Shown: in pieces, positions 1-8,300 of the stretch
Numbering within the stretch: the stretch's first letter is position 1
Layout: each line of letters starts with the position of its first letter
Assembly (NCBI GenBank): GCA_018985235.1
Contig: JADGIG010000173.1
Coordinates: 1 to 14,184, forward strand
From: Sanchytrium tribonematis
Lineage: Eukaryota; Sanchytriomycota; Sanchytriomycetes; Sanchytriales; Sanchytriaceae
Direction of reading: 5' to 3'
DNA length: 14,184 nt
Program-made: the position numbers and the translations under genes
Notes under the pieces: generated by a model
The model's input: only the letters and a program-made list of their open reading frames with translations
Databases searched by the model: none
What the model was told of the DNA's origin: nothing

Positions 1-717
1 CATAATCCCACAAATCATTTAAATTCATTATTATTCAGTGGATTCTCATTACTATCCTTTTTATCAGCAGCTACACCAATATTAGCCCCATTTGTATTTG
101 CATTCTCTGCAATATCCTATTATTACAAGGATTCCATTAATTTAACCAATAATAAATTATATGACAAATATTATAATGATTTTAAAACCAATTTGGAGTT
201 TAGAGCCAGTATTATCAGTAATGCCATTGAATTATCTGAACCAGATGCATTAGAATTAGTCAATGATAATCCAATATTCATTAAAAATAATCAAATTATA
301 TTCAAACACAAATCTGCCAATATGAAATACACGACAAATGAATTAATCATCATTGCACATAGTCATGGTGGTATTGTAGCAGAACAATATCTTAAACGAA
401 TCAAGAAATTGATGTATTTGGCCAATTTAGATTGGAAAGATTTGAAATTACAAATTCATACATTTGGGACTCCAAAATCAATTTACAAGATTGAAAATAG
501 AGTCACACAACACATGTGTAGAAATGATCCATTATTTGTTGGATTTCAACAATCTTATGACGCATTATCCAAATTTGAAAGAAATGAGATTATTTATCAT
601 GATCGAGAATGTCTTGCAAATAAATCAACGACATCAAGTGAGAATCATGAAAGAATTATTGATGATGGATTGCCATTTGAATATCATGATTTTACGCATT
701 ACATGGACAAATGGTAA
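1..717 (+). CDS. Lipase-like alpha/beta hydrolase, 5' end outside window
   Basis: The frame is open from the first base to TAA at 715-717, giving 238 visible residues; the true start lies upstream. A hydrophobic stretch (residues about 8-41) may be a membrane anchor or hairpin. The nucleophile elbow A-H-S-H-G-G has its serine at residue 121 (codon 361-363) and follows a hydrophobic strand, as in lipases. An N-D-P motif (Asp176) and a C-terminal His233 in F-T-H-Y stand in the order expected for a Ser-Asp-His triad. The pattern resembles class 3 or fungal-type lipases and esterases, so ester hydrolysis, probably of lipid, is inferred; the substrate is unknown. No AATAAA lies near the stop. The triad assignment comes from motif spacing only. 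Confidence 0.72.
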   Translation, partial: HNPTNHLNSLLFSGFSLLSFLSAATPILAPFVFAFSAISYYYKDSINLTNNKLYDKYYNDFKTNLEFRASIISNAIELSEPDALELVNDNPIFIKNNQIIFKHKSANMKYTTNELIIIAHSHGGIVAEQYLKRIKKLMYLANLDWKDLKLQIHTFGTPKSIYKIENRVTQHMCRNDPLFVGFQQSYDALSKFERNEIIYHDRECLANKSTTSSENHERIIDDGLPFEYHDFTHYMDKW

Positions 718-919
718 ATTTTTGAAAAACAAATCACGGTGTTTGTGTTTTTCACTTGGGATTTACCCAACAGACATTCACAGATCTGTGCATTCAATGA
801 CAGTACGAGATAGCCAAATATCAGATATTCTCAGGTCTATTAATAAATCACATCCAATCACAGGATCTTGTGAAATTGGATTTCTCCATAAATAGAGACA
901 CATCTTTCTTGATCATCCA
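718..919. other. Spacer between lipase-like gene and repeat protein gene
   Basis: These 202 bp hold the lipase 3' UTR and the upstream region of the gene starting at 920. I see no TATA-like box, tRNA or repeat. A frame overlapping the lipase runs through most of it to 895, but it has no recognisable protein character. A short upstream exon carrying a longer signal peptide for the 920 gene could hide here, but I found no convincing one. Confidence 0.4.
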
Positions 920-1336
920 ATGTTTTACGCTCTAATTCTTGCTTCCGATTATGCACCCCAACATTATTCTACTGGGTCACCTTCTCCGGTAGTCAACAAT
1001 TATAAACCAAACGTAGAAGCACAAGAATATCACCACGACGACAAACCAAAGCAACCAGAATACAAGGAAGATCAACCAAAGTACCAACCAGATCAACCAA
1101 AGTACCAACCTCCAAAGTACCAACCAGATCATCCAAAATACGAGCCAGCTCCAAAACAAGATTATTCTACATCTTCCACCAAAGAATACAATGCTGCACC
1201 TACTTATGTAGAACCAAGTTCAACATATTCCCCAGCAGCACAAGCAACAGATTCAGGTGATACTGGATATAATTCATACAGCAGTGCCTCTGGATTAACC
1301 AATATTTTGGTACTCGGATTTATTTCAATGCAATAA
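920..1336 (+). CDS. Small secreted Pro/Lys/Tyr-repeat protein, probably GPI-anchored
   Basis: This gene encodes 138 residues. The first nine or so (MFYALILAS) are hydrophobic and look like a very short signal peptide. Residues about 42-80 are low-complexity repeats on the theme P-K-Y-Q-P-D-Q, followed by a Ser/Thr/Ala-rich stretch suited to O-glycosylation. The C-terminus has small residues (about 120-125, S-S-A-S-G) followed by the hydrophobic tail LTNILVLGFISMQ, the layout of a GPI-attachment signal. A cell-surface or wall role is inferred. The start is the first ATG after an in-frame TAG at 893-895; a longer signal peptide from an upstream exon remains possible. The stop TAA overlaps AATAAA at 1332-1337, and the convergent transporter's stop lies 22 bp further on. 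No family is recognised. Confidence 0.6.
   Translation: MFYALILASDYAPQHYSTGSPSPVVNNYKPNVEAQEYHHDDKPKQPEYKEDQPKYQPDQPKYQPPKYQPDHPKYEPAPKQDYSTSSTKEYNAAPTYVEPSSTYSPAAQATDSGDTGYNSYSSASGLTNILVLGFISMQ
1070..1147 (+). repeat. 21-bp coding tandem repeats
   Basis: Near-identical 21-bp units start at 1070, 1091 and 1127, with a shortened 15-bp unit at 1112-1126. Each full unit encodes D-Q-P-K-Y-Q-P or a close variant. All unit lengths are multiples of three, so copy number can change without breaking the frame, which suggests slippage-driven length variation of a surface protein. Confidence 0.8.
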
Positions 1337-1337
1337 A
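1332..1337 (+). terminator. Poly(A) signal AATAAA overlapping the stop codon
   Basis: AATAAA contains the whole TAA stop (1334-1336) of the repeat-protein gene. The 3' UTR must then run into or past the convergent transporter's stop at 1359. Confidence 0.6.
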
Positions 1338-1353
1338 AAATCAAATTATTTCA

Positions 1354-1359
1354 TTTATT
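1354..1359 (-). terminator. Poly(A) signal AATAAA overlapping the transporter stop
   Basis: On the minus strand the transporter ends CAG-TAA-ATAAATG, so AATAAA begins at the last base of the stop codon. This hexamer and the plus-strand one at 1332-1337 lie only 16 bp apart and face each other. Confidence 0.55.
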
Positions 1360-2624
1360 TACTGTTGATGGTCTATAGCTTCTTCAATATCCCGTCTAGA
1401 TGTCCCACATTTAAATTTTAATGCCAATATGCCTGTAAATAGTGAAATACCAGCACACATCCACACACCAGCCACCAATTCATGATTTAATTGTAATTGG
1501 TCCATAATACTCAATATAATAATCCCAAATACTTGTCCCAACAACCACAATATATTGTTACTCGTTCCTTCTGGTATATTTGGATAATCCGCTTCCACGC
1601 CCAATTCCAAAGCCAATGGCAATAAACTAAATGTGAAACCACCCAATAAACAATTAATAATTAAAATTAGAATAAACAAATTGGGATGTAATGATAATGC
1701 CAGTGCCACATAGCAAATGGTTAATCCATTTACAAATAATTTGAGAATTCTGACTTGATGGCCATATTTATCTAAAATGGGAGATGTCATACCAGCCATG
1801 AGTAATCCAAATACTATAAAACCAGCACTGCAATAACCTGCTTCATCTGGTGTATATCCAAATGGATCCAATATTTGTTGTAAATCCGTGGTTAATGCAT
1901 TAAATAAACCCACTTGTAATCCGAAACAAATGGCCAATATGCAATAAGATGGATTATGGAGTGCAGATTGAAGTGCTTGTAGTAGTGGAATATGGGATAT
2001 AGCAGTGGTTAAACCAGGACTGGATTTAGGTTGATTTTTAATAAATAACATGAAAAATAGTGAAATAGTAGATAAAATAGCCAATATGAGTAATGGGATG
2101 GGTAAATCACTTGGAAGTATGACTAGAGAAGGTACCAATACCATTGCGAATGCGATTCCAATTGGATTACTCAAACTCATAATGGCATTTGCAACTGTGC
2201 GTTGTTTTAATTCAAACCATGTAGATGCCAATTTAGTGGTTGTATTTAATGCAAATGGTTGTGCCATGGCTGCAATAATCTGACCCACCATGACTAGAGT
2301 GAAATTGGTGCCTGCTAATACACGAATCCATGCGCCAATACAATTTAAAATAGCCCCTATTAACAAGGAATATCTCAAATGATGATTGATGAAATGGGTA
2401 GATATGAATCCCAATGGAATAAACACAAGCATGAATATTAAAGATAACCAATTAATGGCAGTTAATGAGACTGAATAATAATTGGAGGAAATAGTCGCAA
2501 TACTCGCAAATGAGATCCATAAAGTGGCATTTGAGAATGTGAATAATGAGAATATAAATAATTGGAACCATCTTTCTGGATATACCCTAAATTGAGTAGA
2601 ATGGGTTAAATGTACTTGAGACAT
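1359..2624 (-). CDS. Major facilitator transporter, SLC49/FLVCR-like
   Basis: This gene encodes 421 residues with about 12 hydrophobic segments in two halves joined by a short polar loop (F-I-K-N-Q-P-K-S-S). The N-terminal half matches the FLVCR/SLC49 pattern: R-W near the start, I-N-W-L-S in an early helix, L-N-C-I-G-A-W-I-R, G-Q-I-I-A-A-M-A-Q-P-F and T-W-F-E-L-K-Q-R-T-V-A-N-A. Animal members of this family carry haem, choline or related cations; the substrate here cannot be inferred. The start chosen is ATG at 2622-2624 (M-S-Q-V), just before the conserved R-W region. The frame extends further upstream, but that would overlap the gene ending at 2645. The spacer to that gene is 20 bp, so its promoter must lie inside the neighbour, or the two are co-transcribed. 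Confidence 0.82.
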   Translation of the reverse strand: MSQVHLTHSTQFRVYPERWFQLFIFSLFTFSNATLWISFASIATISSNYYSVSLTAINWLSLIFMLVFIPLGFISTHFINHHLRYSLLIGAILNCIGAWIRVLAGTNFTLVMVGQIIAAMAQPFALNTTTKLASTWFELKQRTVANAIMSLSNPIGIAFAMVLVPSLVILPSDLPIPLLILAILSTISLFFMLFIKNQPKSSPGLTTAISHIPLLQALQSALHNPSYCILAICFGLQVGLFNALTTDLQQILDPFGYTPDEAGYCSAGFIVFGLLMAGMTSPILDKYGHQVRILKLFVNGLTICYVALALSLHPNLFILILIINCLLGGFTFSLLPLALELGVEADYPNIPEGTSNNILWLLGQVFGIIILSIMDQLQLNHELVAGVWMCAGISLFTGILALKFKCGTSRRDIEEAIDHQQ

Positions 2625-2644
2625 GGTTTGAAAAAAGATTTTTA

Positions 2645-3886
2645 CTAAAATGGCAAATGTTCTGATGGGTGTGTCATTGCCCCAATACTCCAAATCAAAG
2701 TCATTAGTGAAAAGAATCCTATAATGGCTCCTGGAATGATGGCAGCTAACCATGGCTTCTTGGTGCTTGCAATATGGCGTGCTGTTGCATCCAGTTCATT
2801 GCATTTTGATGGCGCATCGGCACCCGTGTAATCTCCTTTATTCTTCACAACACACAATTTTGCCAATATCTCTTGCTTTAATGCATCTCTCAATACTTCT
2901 CCATCCACATCATCCACATATTGAATGGTACGAATCCCTGTAAATGTCTCATCCCAATAGCAAGAAGGTGACGAAATAGGTGTACACCCATATTTGCTAT
3001 AAATACAAGTCGTAATATAGCAATGCGGGACTGATTTCTCATATTGATATTCCTCTTTTGTAGGCAAATTGACAGTGTCATCACACTCAAAATAGTAATT
3101 ACAATGCTGTAATCTGATTTGAGTGGCTACCTTGGCTTGATGTTCAATACTCTTCCATTTAATTGAGCCTACTGTAATCAATCCCAAACTACCCACTAAA
3201 ACAAAGAAACTGACGAATAAAGTGATTAATAAAGCAGGATCATCCATCCATTTACGGAAATGTGTAAACATGGCTTTATGACCACTAAAATGTAATCTAT
3301 GTGCACCCTTGACATGTTGCGGGACATTAAGCAAGGTTGTAGTCTGTCTAGGAAGACCTTGAATACCACGCCCTACACTTTTAGAAATCTGGGCTTTTCG
3401 AATTGATTTGAATAGTTCTCTTCTTCTGCGTAATCCATCTGGATGACCGGTAGGAACTTCATCAGGATTAGTACCAGATTCCTCATCTGCTTCTTCTGCT
3501 TCATCTTCACTATTCTCTCTTTTTTTCAAATGTGCACCAGTTGATTCACCACCTAGATGCTTTGGCATCAAACTTGGATTTCGAAGCATCGCCAATAAAT
3601 TTACCAATAATGGAGTATTGACTGATTTCATTTCTTGAGATTGCTTTTCCGCAGTTGAACCCAATTTACGATCATTCACATCAAATAAATATTGAATCGC
3701 ATTTTTAATTTGCTGAAGATCCACGCCCTGTTGAGCCAATTGACACGAATCAACATTTCCATTGGCACATTCACGAATTGATGGATAAAGACCTTGTACA
3801 TTTATCATCACTTTACATATCAAAGATATTTGTTGGTCATTTAAATGGAGTAGATTGGCAAATAATGACAACAAAATGAACAACAT
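2645..3886 (-). CDS. Two-TM membrane protein with Cys-rich loop, family unknown
   Basis: This gene encodes 413 residues. An N-terminal signal peptide (about 1-14) is followed by a polar region containing an acidic patch (about 125-137) and a basic R-R-R-R run (153-156) that could be a protease-processing site. TM1 lies at about 218-242 and TM2 at about 378-402. The loop between them carries eight cysteines (262, 268, 289, 294, 301, 309, 345, 362), consistent with a disulphide-bonded luminal or extracellular domain. The layout loosely recalls two-TM channel subunits with a Cys-rich ectodomain (BK-beta-like, for example), but I recognise no family and do not assign one. The ATG at 3884-3886 is immediately followed by the signal peptide. 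The stop is TAG, with no AATAAA nearby. Confidence 0.7.
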   Translation of the reverse strand: MLFILLSLFANLLHLNDQQISLICKVMINVQGLYPSIRECANGNVDSCQLAQQGVDLQQIKNAIQYLFDVNDRKLGSTAEKQSQEMKSVNTPLLVNLLAMLRNPSLMPKHLGGESTGAHLKKRENSEDEAEEADEESGTNPDEVPTGHPDGLRRRRELFKSIRKAQISKSVGRGIQGLPRQTTTLLNVPQHVKGAHRLHFSGHKAMFTHFRKWMDDPALLITLFVSFFVLVGSLGLITVGSIKWKSIEHQAKVATQIRLQHCNYYFECDDTVNLPTKEEYQYEKSVPHCYITTCIYSKYGCTPISSPSCYWDETFTGIRTIQYVDDVDGEVLRDALKQEILAKLCVVKNKGDYTGADAPSKCNELDATARHIASTKKPWLAAIIPGAIIGFFSLMTLIWSIGAMTHPSEHLPF

Positions 3887-4195
3887 CCAAATTATTCTGA
3901 TGTTGCCATTTTATTGCCATTTTTGATCATTTGATGTGGCTTCATTGGTATTGAATGTAGTATTGCGAGATATGGTGTAATCAAATGACGAATATGGTGT
4001 GATTTATGTCGAGATTGTTTCAATGACAATCTTTTGCAAATCGCATTTAAATGCAAACTTCCTGTTAGCAGACAGTAAATATCTTATTTGTCTAGCTCAA
4101 GGAATCTATTATTCAATGATTGGGTGTATTGTGACACTATTGGCTCATAATCCTTTGAGGATCTATATAAGAGGATCGTAGATCATTAAAATAAA
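3887..4195. promoter_or_regulatory. Divergent intergenic promoter region
   Basis: These 309 bp separate two divergent genes and should hold both promoters. On the left, ttgccatttt occurs at 3903-3912 and 3914-3923, 17-38 bp upstream of the minus-strand ATG. Read on the minus strand each copy contains an ATG, and one opens a five-codon upstream ORF (ATG at 3907-3909, then TAA). On the right is a TATA box (4164-4170). A 60-codon frame at 3999-4181 has no protein-like features. No RNA gene is seen. Confidence 0.6.
4164..4170 (+). promoter_or_regulatory. TATA box
   Basis: TATATAA ends 25 bp before the ATG at 4196. If TBP-directed initiation falls about 25-30 bp downstream, the transcript would start at or very near the ATG and have almost no 5' UTR. 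Confidence 0.55.
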
Positions 4196-4912
4196 ATGCT
4201 ATGGTTTACATCATTATTTGCATTTATGGGTTTGGGACAACCAAGACCAAGTTCAAGTGAGGAGCTAATCAGAGGGCTTTTAGAGTCTCCTTTTATCACT
4301 ACTTTTATGCAGCAAGAAGAATTTACTAATTTACTTGCGAACCCAGATACAATTAGTGCCACAAAAGAAGCTATGAAAAATAGCAAGCCTTCAATTTCCA
4401 ACGCGCTTTGGGAGGCAACCAAGACAAAAGTGAGATCTCTTACTACTGAATTTGATGCCAAACCAACTCGTGAACAGTTAAAACATGTCGCTCTCGTGAT
4501 ATACGGTGCTTTTAAAGTCTTACTGACAACAGCTGTAGTAGCTGCCACTGTTGCGACTATTGGAGGATTGGTATTTGGTACTACTGTTGTGGTTGGAATC
4601 GCCGTATTAGCTCATTATTTGGTTGTTAAACCTGTTTGGTCAGGGTTTCGATATTTTTGCAAAAAAATTGGAATTGATAATGGATATTCAAGATTACGTA
4701 AACAAGCGAAAGAATTCCGAGAAAAAAGAAAGAGTACTGGTAGTACTGAAAGTGAAAGGTCGCCACCAAATTTAAGAGAAACCAATTCAGCTGTAACAAA
4801 TACCAACCTTGGTTCAACTCAGCCAGGTGAAGGATCAAGTAGACAAATCCCTGGTACCACCGATCGTGTACCATCTACTGAAGGACGCCGTTCTATATTC
4901 TTGAGAAAATAA
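4196..4912 (+). CDS. Membrane protein of unknown function
   Basis: This gene encodes 238 residues. The N-terminus (MLWFTSLFAFMGLG) is hydrophobic and may be a short signal peptide. A helical, moderately polar region (about 20-95) follows. A long hydrophobic block (about 97-146) contains TTAVVAATVATIGGLVFG and can form two membrane spans as a tight hairpin. A basic, probably amphipathic stretch (about 153-179, rich in K/R) and a Ser/Thr/Pro/Gly-rich disordered tail complete it. The hairpin plus basic region suggests a membrane-shaping or anchoring protein, but that is speculation; no family is recognised. ATG 4196 follows a TATA box directly. AATAAA overlaps the stop (4908-4913). Confidence 0.65.
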   Translation: MLWFTSLFAFMGLGQPRPSSSEELIRGLLESPFITTFMQQEEFTNLLANPDTISATKEAMKNSKPSISNALWEATKTKVRSLTTEFDAKPTREQLKHVALVIYGAFKVLLTTAVVAATVATIGGLVFGTTVVVGIAVLAHYLVVKPVWSGFRYFCKKIGIDNGYSRLRKQAKEFREKRKSTGSTESERSPPNLRETNSAVTNTNLGSTQPGEGSSRQIPGTTDRVPSTEGRRSIFLRK

Positions 4913-4913
4913 A
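4908..4913 (+). terminator. Poly(A) signal AATAAA overlapping the stop codon
   Basis: AATAAA includes the whole TAA stop (4910-4912). Only 76 bp separate this stop from the next ATG at 4989. Confidence 0.55.
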
Positions 4914-4988
4914 TTACTTAATTGAATGTTTTGAATTAGTTCGAATTTGTCAATATTTTAATTCGGGCTTGACAATTTGAAACTGAAA

Positions 4989-5285
4989 ATGAATTCTGAG
5001 CCCGCTTTATTTTGTGTGAAATTGAGTCACGTATTAGTGACATATTATGCTTTATTAATGATTCACGCGTTGTTTGTTTTCACAATGATGTATATCTATG
5101 GATTAAATGAAATTGGATTATTTGTAATTCAATTGATTTTTGGGATAGGGGAGATTACAACTGGGATATTGGGTATATACGATGTATTTATAAAAGATTT
5201 AAAACTATTTAAATACATTTATGGGGTATTCACAGTGACGGAATGCTTATTAGTTGCACAAATTTATTTTTACTCGATTGGATAA
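4989..5285 (+). pseudogene. Small four-TM protein gene, 5' half, interrupted by LINE
   Basis: ATG 4989 (M-N-S-E-P) opens a 98-residue frame with three hydrophobic helices (about 11-34, 37-62, 70-95). It ends ...Y-F-Y-S-I-G followed by TAA at 5283-5285, but the last two bases of that stop belong to the inserted retrotransposon. The host frame resumes at 10394 and supplies a fourth helix. Joined across one TTGGAT copy, the two halves give exactly 142 codons with a single stop. The intact protein would be a 141-residue tetraspan of unknown family. Possible TATA-like TATTTTA lies at 4954-4960. The truncated three-TM product could still be expressed, because AATAAA follows at 5290-5295. Confidence 0.8.
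5278..5283 (+). repeat. Target-site duplication, left copy (TTGGAT)
   Basis: TTGGAT here and at 10388-10393 flank the LINE. The bases just outside differ (A on the left, and the element's G on the right), so the duplication is six bases at most. Removing one copy plus the element restores the host reading frame exactly. Confidence 0.65.
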
Positions 5286-5289
5286 TAAG

Positions 5290-5301
5290 AATAAATTTAT
5301 T
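5290..5301. terminator. Palindromic AATAAATTTATT at LINE 3' end
   Basis: This 12-bp perfect palindrome gives AATAAA on both strands. On the minus strand it lies 12 bp before the LINE 3' end and should serve the element. On the plus strand it lies directly after the truncated host gene's stop and could polyadenylate that transcript. Confidence 0.5.
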
Positions 5302-5361
5302 TAGCAGGAATGTTGTTGAATCAAAGTGCGTTGCACATTCAGGTACATCCCAACAAGATAA

Positions 5362-8300
5362 TTAGTTACCATATACTTTTCTAGTCGAATTTCGTATGAA
5401 CTTCAACTGTGAAATTATTAGAATCTCGCTGCTACTTTTTAATTCTCTATAAATAGTGGACCGGGAAATGTATTCTGGAAGATTGCCATTGCAAATATCG
5501 GTAAAATGGTCTAAATTCTTGAAGTTTCTATTACAGAAATTGCATTTGATTTGAATATTTTCTAATGATTTGGGGGGTAATCTCCCAGTTAGAAACGAGT
5601 CAAAGATTTTTTGCAAATGATTCGGGTTTTTCCTTTTAGCCAGTTTTATGATTTTATCGTCAGTTTTGAAAACACTTACACGATTGCTTTGTGGTTGGCT
5701 GTTCCAATAATTATCCATCAGTATTTGATTCGCTTCCAAAATTGCTTTGCGATCTTGATCATTGCCATTGTTGATTTGTGTGTACCCAAGGTTTGACAGC
5801 TGATCATTAAAGGTTAGAAGTTTAATGCGATATTGATTGTGGATTGATAAGTAATTGTAGATCATTTGAAAATATCTATATTTTTGTGAATGGAGATTTT
5901 TGATGATTTTTGTTCGGTGTTTCTCCAGTTCATCTAAGCCCTCAGCTGTGTAGTTCTCGATTCCGTAACACAGTATAGGCATTAAGACCCCATTGTAGAA
6001 TCGAGAATATGAGTTACGAAATTGTAGAAATCGATTTGTCCATTGAATTGTTGAGGTAGCGAAATTGGCCTTAGCAACTTTATATGCAATATCTGATCGA
6101 TAATCAATACCCTCACTATTAATAAAAAGACCTAAATACTTTAGATTTGACTGTTTTGAGATGGATATGCCGTTATTCAAAGTTATTTCTTCAAGCAAAG
6201 GGTCCGATGAAACGAATTGAAATTTTGATTGATTTACCAGGAATCCATGAGACTGTAATTGATCGGTGACGCGATTAGTTGTGCTAATCAAAGTATTTAA
6301 AGACCAGGAGACTACAAATATATCGTCTGCATAAGCAAAGATTTTTCTGTTCTCAGAATTCGGTATTTCCGCCAAAATCCTATCAATAACAAATGAGAAG
6401 ATTAAAGGGCTTAATGTACCACCCTGTGGGGTGCCTCTACACATTAGAATCTCATTATTATTAGAATCCCTTTTAAGAGTGAAACGTTGATCACAGATTA
6501 TATTTCGCAATACGTTTAAATCATGGTCGGGCAATATAGATTGTAGCTGATTAAAGACGTCAGTATGTTTGATGGTATCAAAAGCAGTACTGAGATCCAA
6601 TGCAAGGCAGTGAGCCTGACCATAAACTCTGTGGCATCTTTTTATTTCATCGAGAACTGCATGTATTTGAGTAGAACAGCTTCGTTTCTGGCAAAATCCG
6701 TGTTGTCTTAGACTTGGTTGTAGCTTGAGGCGATAATGGTGATAATAAATAACCTGTTGATAGACTTTGAAAGCAATGCTGATAAGAGAAATTGGACGAT
6801 ATCTACTTGAATTTAAATCGTCTCCACTTTTGAAGACTTCTATGACCTGAGAAATGCTCCATTCATATGGGACAATCTGATTTAAGTAGCATTGGAGTAA
6901 AAGAGAATGCAATATTTCATAGCCACTTTTGGGGAGATATTTGTAAACCAGAACAGGAATGGAATCTCCACTAGCCTTCTTGCTATTTACAGTTTTGAAC
7001 ATGTGAGTTATTCTTTCTAAAGTAAATAAATTATTTGTCTCTTCTAGCATGTTCTGTGTCATTGCTGTAGGTCTATAGGGCCAGATTAGAGCGTCACTCG
7101 AGCTAAAGTGATTTGTATGATAATGTATTGCATCGTGAATATTTGATTTTAGAAATTGATGCTTTCTCTGTTGTCGTAATTTACAAAGTTCTATATATGC
7201 AGATGATTGGTCAATATTCACTTTGTCAAGATATTTGTTAAATTCAAAATTCTTTTGGGTTTTTCTTGCTACTTTGAGATTCTTTTGAGCCATTTTAATC
7301 TTTCGCTTGAGATTCGTGCGTCTTTCTCCTGAGCATCGTCTGCCTTTCATATGTCGCTTAAATCTTTTAATTTTGGTAGATAGATTCAAGATCCGGTCAT
7401 CATACTCTGTAGTGAGTAGTCTGTCTCTGAAAGATGTAATTGGGAGAACTTTTCGCGCAGCGTCTACCACTGATAATTTAAATTTATTCCATAAACTATT
7501 GCAATCAAGATCCGAAATGTTGGGAAGGAACGATTCAAAGTTTTGATTTAATTTTCTAACAAATTGCTCTCTATAGTTGAGATCAGTTTTAATAAGGGAG
7601 TAATTGATATTTCGCAGTACTAAGAGAGGATTATCTAAATGAAATTTAAAGAGAATAGGATAATGATCAGAATTTGTTTGATTGTTTCTTAAGACATGAA
7701 TAGAGTCAATTTTGTAAGCAAGGCTGTTATGAATCCAGACCTGATCAAAGCAATTAAGAGAGGACACCATCGTGCTATCACAAGGTGTATTTTTCAAAAG
7801 GTAGCATTTGTCAGACATATAAGATTCAAAATTTCTTCCGTGTCTATCAAACTCCACTTGGGCACTGGGGCATTTCTGATTGAAATCTCCAACAAACAGA
7901 GCTTTCTTATTAAATCCAATTTCCATTTCGGTTTTAATAGATTCTAGATTGCCACGATATCTCGGAGGTAGATAATTAAAGCTGTAGAAGTCACTATTGA
8001 TTCTGATTGTGTGGGAAAAGAGGCTATCCTGGCTAACTAGAGAGATATCTTCTATTTCATTCAATATCATAATACACTGACGATCGCATTCTAGTTGATG
8101 TTTAAATTTATAGATTTTGTATCCTTTAATAAATGGGTCCTTTTTCACCCTGTATTCAGTAAGATGCATTATGGAAGGATGATAGGTTTCAATTAGGCGT
8201 TTCAATTCAGAGTCTAAGCAACCATTTCTCTGGCCACGGCAGTTGTAGCTCACAATGTCAAGAGAGGATAATCTATCTGCAATGGGGCAGTCAGTGGTAA

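Noticed and set aside
464-895. 143-codon plus-strand frame overlapping the lipase-like gene
   Set aside because: It lies largely in a different phase over the lipase triad region, has no domain-like pattern, and its 3' part covers ordinary spacer.
977-1159. Very hydrophobic Trp/Leu-rich minus-strand frame resembling a membrane peptide
   Set aside because: It is the complement of the Lys/Pro/Gln-rich repeats; the hydrophobicity is an artefact of reversing those codons.
3999-4181. 60-codon plus-strand frame in the divergent spacer
   Set aside because: It ends past the TATA box of the next gene and has no coherent signal peptide, helix or domain.
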